Positions 56,409 to 63,508 of a stretch of 64,000 bases of DNA are shown here, piece after piece. The DNA is from Lysobacter antibioticus (GTDB lineage: Bacteria; Pseudomonadota; Gammaproteobacteria; Xanthomonadales; Xanthomonadaceae). Where the stretch lies: assembly GCF_000731095.1 (NCBI RefSeq), contig NZ_JMTZ01000011.1:1-64000 (forward strand), written 5' to 3'. The position numbers were made by a program, and so were the translations under genes. Position 1 is the first letter of the stretch, and every line of letters starts with the position of its first letter. The notes beneath the pieces were generated by a model. The model was not told the origin of the DNA, did not search any database, and saw nothing but the letters and a program-made list of their open reading frames with translations.

Positions 56409-57623
56409 ATGGGAAACAGACTAGGCGACCTCATCGCGCAAGGTGAGGGCGGATACAACTCATACAATCGCGGAAGCGCGGGCGACGCCCGTGGCGCCAC
56501 GATTGATTTTTCGCGCATGACCGTCGGCGAGCTGCAAGAAGCGCAGCACCTGCCGCGACGCGATCCCGACCGCCTGTTCGCGGTCGGCAAGTATCAAATC
56601 ATCCCCGGCACCATGGACGGCGCAGTCCGCGGGCTTCGGCTCGACCCGGACCAGCGCTTCACCCCTGAGCTGCAGGAGCGGATCTTCTCCGATTACCTGA
56701 TCGTCCAGAAGCGCCCCGACATCCACGGCTACATCACCGGCAAGCCCGGCGTGTCGCTGCACGATGCGCAGGAAGCGATGGCGGCCGAATGGGCCAGCGT
56801 GGCCGATCCCGACACCGGCCGCAGCCGTTACGGCGGAATGGGGGGCAATCGCGCTTCCATCTCGGCCGAGCGGGCCGGCGAAGCGCTGCAGGCGATGCGG
56901 GCCGAGTACAAGGCCGCGATCGACCAGGGCCTTACGCCGCAAGCCGCCTGGCGGGCCGTCAACGACGCATCCCCGACCCAGGGCCAGACCCAGACGACGC
57001 CGCGCGCACCCGAAAGGGATGCGATGGCCGATGGCGTGTTGAAGCGTGGCGAGCATGGCGCGGAAGTGCGCGGCATGCAGGAAACGCTCAACAAACTCGG
57101 CTACCGCGACGCGCAAGGGCAGCCGCTCAAGGCCGACGGCGACTTCGGCGATCGCAGCAAGCAAGCGCTGCAGGCGTTCCAGCAGGCCCATGGCCTGAAG
57201 GACGACGGCATTGCCGGCCCCAAGACGCTGGAAGCGTTGAAGAAGGCCGAGCAGGCGCCCTTGTTGTCGAATGCGGCGCATCCGGACCATGCGATGTTCA
57301 AGGGCGCGGTGGACGGGCTGGAAAAGCTCGGTCCGCAGGCGTTCCACAATCGCCAGGAACTGGAGCGCGCTGCGGCGACGCTGACGTACGAGGCCAAGGT
57401 GAGCGGTCTGAACCGGATCGATCACGTGGTGCCGAATGCGGACGGAAGCGGGCTGTTTGCGGTCCAGGGCGGCTTGACCGACCCGGGCAGCCAACGTGCC
57501 CACGTCAACAAGGCTCAGGCGGCGAACCAGCCGGTCGAGCAGTCGACGTTCCAGGTCCAGCAGGACGCACCGCAGCAGGCCGCGCCGACGCAAGAGCACA
57601 AACCGAAGGTTCTGACCGCCTAA
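56409..57623 (+). CDS. X-T4SS effector with lysozyme-like head, PG-binding domain and XVIPCD
   Basis: A 404-residue toxin without a signal peptide, as expected for T4SS cargo. Residues 1-180 look like a lysozyme/transglycosylase fold: the probable catalytic Glu13 is in GEGGYNSYN and FAVGKYQIIPGTM resembles phage lysozyme motifs. Residues about 208-277 are a PG_binding_1 domain (LKADGDFGDRSKQALQAFQ...GIAGPKTLEALKK). Residues about 284-404 form the XVIPCD-type signal domain (GLNRIDHVV; GLFAVQGGL; Gln-rich end). The start is the ATG after GGAGG. Probable target: peptidoglycan of competing bacteria. Confidence 0.85.
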   Translation: MGNRLGDLIAQGEGGYNSYNRGSAGDARGATIDFSRMTVGELQEAQHLPRRDPDRLFAVGKYQIIPGTMDGAVRGLRLDPDQRFTPELQERIFSDYLIVQKRPDIHGYITGKPGVSLHDAQEAMAAEWASVADPDTGRSRYGGMGGNRASISAERAGEALQAMRAEYKAAIDQGLTPQAAWRAVNDASPTQGQTQTTPRAPERDAMADGVLKRGEHGAEVRGMQETLNKLGYRDAQGQPLKADGDFGDRSKQALQAFQQAHGLKDDGIAGPKTLEALKKAEQAPLLSNAAHPDHAMFKGAVDGLEKLGPQAFHNRQELERAAATLTYEAKVSGLNRIDHVVPNADGSGLFAVQGGLTDPGSQRAHVNKAQAANQPVEQSTFQVQQDAPQQAAPTQEHKPKVLTA

Positions 57624-57886
57624 GCATGCGGCGCTCCGTTCGCGCATGCGATCGGAACGCCGTCTTGCTCGGTCGGCGTCGCCTCGTGCCCGTCGTTGCG
57701 TGCGCGCAAGCGTGCGTGTCGGCTCAGCGGTGGTCGCGTCCGTTCGGTGGCTCTCAGTTCTTTCGTCGTCGTGCGTGCGCCGGTCCTGCCAGGCCGTCCC
57801 GGTCGAGTCCGTGTCAGCGACTTTCTTTCAGCCAGCCGGGCCCGGCCAGCACTGCGAGCGCAGTCTGTTCCGCTGCCGCGTTCGGC
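57624..57886. other. Intergenic region after the first effector gene
   Basis: About 260 bases without a convincing gene. GCATGCG and CGCATGC at 57626-57651 can form a hairpin after the effector stop. The ORF fragments here look like chance. Confidence 0.4.
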
Positions 57887-57966
57887 GATTGAATGCGGAC
57901 TCGATTGAATGCCGACTCAATTGAACGCGAATCCAATGGAACTCGGATCCAATGGAACTCGGATCC
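57887..57966 (+). repeat. Five-copy 16-bp tandem repeat
   Basis: Five consecutive 16-base units with the pattern RATK-GAAYKCGRAYYC. The first two are GATTGAATGCGGACTC and GATTGAATGCCGACTC, the third is a diverged AATTGAACGCGAATCC, and the last two are identical (AATGGAACTCGGATCC). The array ends 41 bases before the start of the next lipoprotein gene, so it may be part of its 5' untranslated region. Confidence 0.88.
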
Positions 57967-58007
57967 ACCCGCGACACCCCGTTACCTCGATCAGTCAAGG
58001 AATTGCT

Positions 58008-58685
58008 ATGAAATCTGTGAATCTCTTGGGCATCGCACTGTTGACCGTGTTGAGCGGCTGCCAGGGCGGCACTGCGGCGAACGGCGAAACGTCGGCAGCG
58101 CCGGCGGCCGCGACCACCGCTGCAACCGAGACGGCATCGCAAGCACCGGCCCCGGCAACTGCGGCTCCCGCAGTGCCGGCACCGGCTGCGACCGCAGCGC
58201 CCGCCGGCGACGGCCGTTCGCTGTGCGCGGCCGACGAGGACGTGGTGATCTCGTGCACCCTCGCCGGCGCCGAGAAGAAGCTCGCGTCGCTGTGCGCATC
58301 GAAGGGCGTGACCGACCAGTCGGGCTATGTCTACTTCGCCCAGGGAACCGCAGGTCATAACGATTACGTTTACCCCGCGGACAAGTCCGCTCCGGCGCGT
58401 CGCTTCAAGCGCACGCAACTGGGTTTTGCCGGCAACACCGGCGGTTACGCCTATTCGTTCGAGGACGGCGGCCGCAAGCACATTTTCTACTCGGTGTCCG
58501 GCGAAATGGGGCTGGAAGAGCAGGGCGTGATGGTGGTGGCCGACGCGGCCGCGAAGCCCGAGACCGCGCTGAGCTGCGAGAAGGACAGCGTGATCCGCAA
58601 CGAAGACAACGTCTTGTTCAAGTTCACCCGTAGCTGGGACCGCGACGCGCAGCTCGATAAGCGCGGCCTGCCGCCCAGGAATTAA
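58008..58685 (+). CDS. Lipoprotein, putative immunity protein for the GH19 effector
   Basis: A 225-residue lipoprotein with the lipobox in TVLSGC (Cys18) and an Ala/Pro/Thr linker to about residue 66. A globular domain of about 155 residues follows (SLCAADEDVVISCTLAGAEKKLASLCASKG...GYVYFAQG...FSYSFED-like stretches). AAGGA lies upstream of the ATG at 58008. It is directly upstream of the GH19 effector gene, so it is the probable cognate X-Tfi. Assignment is by context; the fold was not recognised. Confidence 0.62.
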   Translation: MKSVNLLGIALLTVLSGCQGGTAANGETSAAPAAATTAATETASQAPAPATAAPAVPAPAATAAPAGDGRSLCAADEDVVISCTLAGAEKKLASLCASKGVTDQSGYVYFAQGTAGHNDYVYPADKSAPARRFKRTQLGFAGNTGGYAYSFEDGGRKHIFYSVSGEMGLEEQGVMVVADAAAKPETALSCEKDSVIRNEDNVLFKFTRSWDRDAQLDKRGLPPRN

Positions 58686-58738
58686 TTCATCGGCCGGACC
58701 GGGTCCGGCCGCTATCGAAGATCCATCAAGGAGGAATT

Positions 58739-60115
58739 ATGTCGACCCCAAGCAATCGTGATTTTCTGCTGCTCCGCGCCTATGAAGCGGGCATCCGCGA
58801 TCCGAAGGAACTGGCCGGGTTCATGGGCCAGATGCAGGTCGAGTCCGGCGGCTTCAAGAGCATGCACGAAGGGCTGGGCTACAGCGGCGAGCGCCTGCTC
58901 GAAGTGTTCCCGGGCCGCAACGGCATGGACACCAAGGCCGAGGCCGACGCGATCGTCCGCGGCGGCCGCGATGCGATCGCCAATGCGATCTACGGCGGCG
59001 CCTGGGGCCGCGAAAACCTCGGCAACACCGAGCCGGGCGACGGCGCGCGTTTCCACGGCCGCGGCTATGTCCAGCTGACCGGCCGCGACAACTACGAGCG
59101 CGTTGCGCGCGAGATCGGCATCGACGTGGTCCGTAACCCGGACCTGGCTTCCGATCGCGAGAACGCGGCCAAGATCGCCGTGCACTACTGGCAGGGCCGG
59201 GTGGTGCCGAACGGTCATCAGACCAATGTTCGCGAGGCCACCCACGATATCAACGGCGGCTACAACCACCTCAAGGAACGCCGGGAAGCGGTGGAGCAGT
59301 GGGAACGCGCGCTGACTCCGGAAGTGATGGAGCGCTTGGCGCGCGGCGAAGTGGCGCTGCCGGCCGCCCCGGGACAGCGCGATGCGATGGCCGACGGCGT
59401 GCTCAAGCTCAACGAGCGCGGCCCGGCCGTGCAGCAGATGCAGGAGCAGCTCAAGCGCCTCGGCGTTCGCGACGCCCAGGGCAACGAGATCAATCCCGAC
59501 GGTCATTTCGGCGCCCACACCAAGGAAGCGCTGCAGACATTCCAGCGCGAACACGGGCTCAAGGACGACGGCATCGCCGGCAGCAAGACCCTGGAAGCGC
59601 TGCGCAACGCGCAGCCGAACCAGCAGCAGGGCGCCCGCGACGGCGCTCAGCCGGCTGCGCAGGATCGCGCCCAGCAGGAGGCCACTCAGCAAGGCCGCGC
59701 CACGCCGACGCCGCAGCAGGCCGATCCGGCGCGCGCACCGTTGCTGTCGGATCCGGCGAACCGCGACAACGCGATGTACCGCCAGGCCCTCGAAGGCGTG
59801 GAACGCCTGGGCCCGCAGGCCGGCTTCCGCAACCGCGAGGACATGGAACGTGCCGCGGCCAGCCTGACCTATGAAGCGCGGGTCAGCGGCCTGAGCAAGA
59901 TCGACCACGTCGTGCCGAGCGCGAACGGCACCGGTCTGTTCGCGGTTCAGGGCGAACTCGCCGATCCGGGCAACCACCGCGTGCACGTCGACGGCCGCCA
60001 GGCGCGCCAGCAGACGGTCGAGCAGTCGAGCCAGCAATTGCAGCAGGACGTGCAGCAGCAGGCACCGCAGACGCAGGAAGCGCGTCAGCAGCAAGCCAGG
60101 CCGATGATGGCCTGA
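58739..60115 (+). CDS. X-T4SS effector with GH19 head, PG-binding domain and XVIPCD
   Basis: A 458-residue toxin without a signal peptide. Residues 1-200 are a glycoside hydrolase 19-type domain: the catalytic Glu35 is in GFMGQMQVESGGFK, and FHGRGYVQLTGRDNYERV is the family motif. In bacteria these often cleave peptidoglycan rather than chitin. Residues about 219-288 are a PG_binding_1 domain, then a Gln/Ala-rich linker. Residues about 335-458 form the XVIPCD (LTYEARVSGLSKIDHVV; GLFAVQGEL; Gln-rich tail). AAGGAGG lies just upstream of the ATG. Confidence 0.9.
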   Translation: MSTPSNRDFLLLRAYEAGIRDPKELAGFMGQMQVESGGFKSMHEGLGYSGERLLEVFPGRNGMDTKAEADAIVRGGRDAIANAIYGGAWGRENLGNTEPGDGARFHGRGYVQLTGRDNYERVAREIGIDVVRNPDLASDRENAAKIAVHYWQGRVVPNGHQTNVREATHDINGGYNHLKERREAVEQWERALTPEVMERLARGEVALPAAPGQRDAMADGVLKLNERGPAVQQMQEQLKRLGVRDAQGNEINPDGHFGAHTKEALQTFQREHGLKDDGIAGSKTLEALRNAQPNQQQGARDGAQPAAQDRAQQEATQQGRATPTPQQADPARAPLLSDPANRDNAMYRQALEGVERLGPQAGFRNREDMERAAASLTYEARVSGLSKIDHVVPSANGTGLFAVQGELADPGNHRVHVDGRQARQQTVEQSSQQLQQDVQQQAPQTQEARQQQARPMMA

Positions 60116-60163
60116 CCGAGTGGCCCTTCGCTCCCGCAGGACGCGGGGACGAGGGGCGGTGGG

Positions 60164-60203
60164 GTCTGGTGCGTCCGCCGCCGATACGGCGGGCGTGCCA
60201 GAC
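60164..60203 (+). terminator. 17-bp hairpin after the GH19 effector
   Basis: GTCTGGTGCGTCCGCCG and CGGCGGGCGTGCCAGAC pair over 17 bp with three G-T pairs and a 6-base loop. No T-run follows. Likely a 3'-end structure separating two toxin modules. Confidence 0.5.
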
Positions 60204-60275
60204 CGGCTCGTGTAGTGCGCCCCGGGCGGTGTTCGTCGCCCGCGGCTTCAATCACTGGACTTGTTGGACCGGCTC

Positions 60276-60938
60276 ATGACGACGAACCCGTACACCGCAT
60301 TGCTCGCTGTATCCGCTCTTACTTTCGCGCTGGCCGCGTGCAGCGCCGATCCGGCCGCTAACGCGTCGGTGTCGACGCCGCAGCCGCTGGCCTCGGCGGC
60401 GAACGACGGCGTCCCGCGCGACGCCCGGGCCAAGAGCACCGATATCCCGCCGGGTTTTTCTTCCTACGCCTCGGAATCGATCGGCGACAACAAGCAATGC
60501 GTGGTCGGTGCGGCGGTCGACGACGACGGCATGAACCAGCGTCCCGTCGCCTACGTGGCCGAGACTTCCGGCAAGGCCTTGTGGACGCGCACCTTGGAGT
60601 TGCCGACGCAGACCTACCAGAGCCGCGCGACCCATTGCGTGCGCGAAGCCGATTCGGTGTACGTGCTGTTGCAGTCCGACACCCAGCCGCAACAGGCCTC
60701 GTCGCAGACGCTGTTGCGCGTGGTCAGGCTCGCGCTCAGCGACGGCGCGGTGCAAGGCCAGGCGGACGTGCCTGTGCCGGGCGTCAAGGATCCCGTCTCG
60801 GCCTGGGTCGAAGAGGGGGCGCAGGGATTGCGCTGGAGCAATGGCGGCCTGATCGTTTCCGGCCAGTACTACCGTCTCGACGACAGCGATCGGCGCAACA
60901 CGTTCCAAGTGGGACTGAAACCCGATCTGAAGTCGTAG
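60276..60938 (+). CDS. Lipoprotein of unknown role in the toxin array
   Basis: A 220-residue lipoprotein with the lipobox in LAAC (Cys22). Its domain (CVVGAAVDDDGMNQRPVAYVAETSGKALWTRTLELPTQTYQSRATHCVREADSVYVLL...) has beta-rich, propeller-like spacing. It is followed by another lipoprotein gene, not by an effector, so it may be an orphan immunity protein left by a lost toxin, or a second immunity protein for the GH19 effector upstream. The ATG at 60276 is preferred over the TTG at 60261. Confidence 0.55.
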   Translation: MTTNPYTALLAVSALTFALAACSADPAANASVSTPQPLASAANDGVPRDARAKSTDIPPGFSSYASESIGDNKQCVVGAAVDDDGMNQRPVAYVAETSGKALWTRTLELPTQTYQSRATHCVREADSVYVLLQSDTQPQQASSQTLLRVVRLALSDGAVQGQADVPVPGVKDPVSAWVEEGAQGLRWSNGGLIVSGQYYRLDDSDRRNTFQVGLKPDLKS

Positions 60939-61107
60939 GCGGCAGGTTCGGAGCCTTGCCCTCGATCCGCACGGAAGCGGCAGCAAGGAACCGGGCATGG
61001 ACCAGGAGCATCAGCAGGGCCACGGAAGGTGGCAGCGGCGCAGGCGCCGCTCGACGGGGGCCGATGGTCGGCCCGCTGCGACAGGCCGTAGTGTTTGGGG
61101 AAGCAAG

Positions 61108-61602
61108 ATGAACTGCAAGAAAGTAGTAGTGCTGACGATGCTGGTGTGGCTGGGTGGCTGCGAAGTCGCCTCCAGAGGCCCGGGCGCGACGGCGCCTGCG
61201 GATAAAGCCGCGGCCCCGGTCAAGACCGCGGCGGCTGCCGCCGGCAAGACCGGCGTGGCGTGTCCGTCGCAGCAATTCGACGCCTTCCTGGCCGCGTTCA
61301 TGGACGACGTCGCCATCCAGAAGGCCTTTACCGCAAGCCCGCTGCAGAGCGAGACGGTCGATGCGAACGCCGATCCGGAACCCAGGCCGGTCACGACGAT
61401 GCTCGACGCAACCGCCTTGCGCTTCCCGGTGATGCCGGGCGCGCAGCAACAAAAGCGCGATGGACTCGTGCTCAGCCAAACCGAATTGAACGGCGACAAG
61501 GAAGTGATGCTGGCCAAGCCGGACACCGACTACCAGATGTCGTTCTTCTTCAAAAAGGGCGAATGCTGGACCTTGTACCGCACGCGCGACGACTCCCTGT
61601 GA
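61108..61602 (+). CDS. Lipoprotein, putative immunity protein for the M23 effector
   Basis: A 164-residue lipoprotein with the lipobox in VWLGGC (Cys18), a short Ala/Pro linker and a domain beginning CPSQQFDAFLAAFMDDVAIQKAFT and ending FFFKKGECWTLYRTRDDSL. The lipoprotein at 62886 has the same layout (CPAQGFDDFLKAYARD...GCWFLAED), and both precede M23-type effectors. The ATG at 61108 comes after GGGGAAGCAAG. Confidence 0.65.
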   Translation: MNCKKVVVLTMLVWLGGCEVASRGPGATAPADKAAAPVKTAAAAAGKTGVACPSQQFDAFLAAFMDDVAIQKAFTASPLQSETVDANADPEPRPVTTMLDATALRFPVMPGAQQQKRDGLVLSQTELNGDKEVMLAKPDTDYQMSFFFKKGECWTLYRTRDDSL

Positions 61603-61643
61603 GCGCCGCCCGATGCAAGCCAAGCCCATGAGGAGACGCTGAC

Positions 61644-62753
61644 ATGTCGTACCAGGACACCATGAACGTGATCCTGCCGCCGCAACACGGACGCTCGGCG
61701 CACATCACCGGCCATTACGGCGAACACCGCGACAACGGCGCCCACGGCGGCTCCGACTTCAACTACGTCGGCGGCCAGGCCGGCGTCAACCTGACCCATC
61801 CGACGATTCATTCGCCGGTCGCCGGCACCGTCGAATTCGTCGGCGGGCGCTACGGCACCATCAGCATCCGCGATGCCGAAGGCAACAGCCATCAACTGCT
61901 GCATACGCAGAGCCAGTCGGTGGTGGTGGGGCAGCGCGTCGAACCCGGCACCGAGATCGGCACCATGGGCGGCCGTGGCCCGCGTGGTTCCGAGCAGTAC
62001 GCCCAGCACGTCCATTACCAGATGAAGGACAGCGAGGGCCGCAACCTCAACCCGGAAACCTTCTGGAATCAGCGCCAGACGGTCGGCGCGCGCGGCGGCC
62101 AGGCCGCAGCGGACCGGCCTGCGGTCGACGACGGCGTGCTGCGCCAGGGCGAGCGTGGCGCCGACGTCCGCGCGATGCAGGACCACCTCAACAAGCTCGG
62201 TTATCGCGACGCTCAGGGGCGGCCGCTGCATGCCGACGGCGATTTCGGCGACCGTACCCGCGAGGCCTTGCTGGCGTTCCAGCGCGACCAGGGTCTGAAG
62301 GACGACGGCATCGCCGGCAAGCGCACGCTCGACGCGCTCAAGAAGGGCGAGCCGTCGAACCTGTTGTCGAACCCGAACAACCCGCATTACGCGATGTACC
62401 AGCAGGCGCTCGGCGGGCTGGAAAAACTGGGGCCGCAGGCCGGCTTCCGCGGCCGCGAGGATCTCGAGCGCGCCGCGGCGAGCCTGACCTACGAGGCGAA
62501 GGTGAGCGGTCTGAACAAGATCGACCATGTCGTGCTCAGCACGAACGGCAACGGTCTGTTCGCGGTGCAGGGCGGGCTCAACGACCCGGCCCATCACCGC
62601 GTGTTCGCCAACAAGGACATCGCGATGAACCAGTCGCTCGAGCAATCGACCCAGAAACTGCAACAGGATCTGCCGCAGCAGGCCCAGACCGCGCAACAGC
62701 AGGCCCAGGAACCGCGTCAGCAACAACAGCCGCCGAGGATGCACACGATCTGA
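61644..62753 (+). CDS. X-T4SS effector with M23 peptidase head, PG-binding domain and XVIPCD
   Basis: A 369-residue toxin without a signal peptide. Residues 1-145 are an M23 (LytM-type) zinc endopeptidase: HGGSDFNY gives ligands His34 and Asp38, LLHTQS a His, and QHVHYQM the His-x-His motif (122-124). It should cut peptide bonds in peptidoglycan cross-links. Residues about 162-234 are a PG_binding_1 domain nearly identical to that of the first effector. Residues about 240-369 form the XVIPCD (GLNKIDHVV; GLFAVQGGL; Gln-rich end). A good ribosome binding site (GAGGAGAC) precedes the ATG. Confidence 0.92.
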   Translation: MSYQDTMNVILPPQHGRSAHITGHYGEHRDNGAHGGSDFNYVGGQAGVNLTHPTIHSPVAGTVEFVGGRYGTISIRDAEGNSHQLLHTQSQSVVVGQRVEPGTEIGTMGGRGPRGSEQYAQHVHYQMKDSEGRNLNPETFWNQRQTVGARGGQAAADRPAVDDGVLRQGERGADVRAMQDHLNKLGYRDAQGRPLHADGDFGDRTREALLAFQRDQGLKDDGIAGKRTLDALKKGEPSNLLSNPNNPHYAMYQQALGGLEKLGPQAGFRGREDLERAAASLTYEAKVSGLNKIDHVVLSTNGNGLFAVQGGLNDPAHHRVFANKDIAMNQSLEQSTQKLQQDLPQQAQTAQQQAQEPRQQQQPPRMHTI

Positions 62754-62758
62754 GGGCG

Positions 62759-62793
62759 GGCAGGGCCGATCCGCGCCCCGCATCGGCCCTGCC
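62759..62793 (+). terminator. Hairpin after the M23 effector
   Basis: GGCAGGGCCGAT and ATCGGCCCTGCC pair perfectly over 12 bp with an 11-base loop, six bases after the stop. There is no T-run. Confidence 0.55.
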
Positions 62794-62885
62794 GCCATCG
62801 ATCCCCACGCTCCTCGCAAAGAACCCCCGCAAGAACCCCCGCAAAGATCGCCATGCACCGATCGCCACGCACAAGGAAGACAGGC

Positions 62886-63464
62886 ATGAATCTCCCCCGG
62901 TTTCTGGTAATCCCGTTGACCCTGGCGCTCGTCGCTTGCGGCGCGAGCTCCGGCGACGCCGAGCAGTCGGAATCGCCGTTCAAGGAACTCGAAGGCGCGA
63001 GCCCGAATGCAGTGCCCGCAACGCCGGCGGTCGGCGCGACGGCGACGCCCTCGACACCCGCTGCGGCGGCCCCGGCGGCTGCGGCCGCGTGCCCCGCGCA
63101 GGGTTTCGACGATTTCCTCAAGGCCTACGCACGCGATGCGCAGACCAAGACCCGTTTCACCTTGCCGACGGTCAAGGTCGTCGACCTGGTCGACGTCGGC
63201 GAAGACACCCAGCAACGCACCGAGCAGGTGCCGGGCAAGGACTACACCGGCTTCAACCTCGCTTATCGCGACGACGGTTTCCATGTCGTCGACAGTGCCG
63301 GCGCGGTCGATCCCAAGCCGGTCGCGGTAGAGGTCAAGGCCGAGCCGGCCGACGCCTATTTCGTCCGCTACCAGTACGGCATGTCGGAAGGTAATTCGTA
63401 CCGCTTCGTCAAACAGGAAGGTTGCTGGTTCCTCGCCGAGGACCCGGAACCGTCCGCCCCCTGA
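62886..63464 (+). CDS. Lipoprotein, putative immunity protein for the M23-like effector
   Basis: A 192-residue lipoprotein with the lipobox in LVAC (Cys18), a long Ala/Pro/Thr linker and a domain starting CPAQGFDDFLKAYARDAQTKTRFT. It is related to the lipoprotein at 61108, ending in GNSYRFVKQEGCWFLAEDPEPS. It has the AAGGAAGACAGGC ribosome-binding region and lies 44 bases before the next effector gene. The immunity role is inferred. Confidence 0.65.
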   Translation: MNLPRFLVIPLTLALVACGASSGDAEQSESPFKELEGASPNAVPATPAVGATATPSTPAAAAPAAAAACPAQGFDDFLKAYARDAQTKTRFTLPTVKVVDLVDVGEDTQQRTEQVPGKDYTGFNLAYRDDGFHVVDSAGAVDPKPVAVEVKAEPADAYFVRYQYGMSEGNSYRFVKQEGCWFLAEDPEPSAP

Positions 63465-63508
63465 TCACGAGTTCAGCACCCTCTCAATCACTCAATGGAA
63501 GGACTCTC

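Noticed and set aside
57887-57966. Possible CRISPR array
   Set aside because: Units are contiguous 16-mers without spacers and no cas gene is nearby, so it is a tandem repeat.
58739-59340. Phage lysis cassette
   Set aside because: The GH19 head could come from a phage lysin, but no holin, spanin or structural phage gene is present and the XVIPCD tail ties it to the T4SS.
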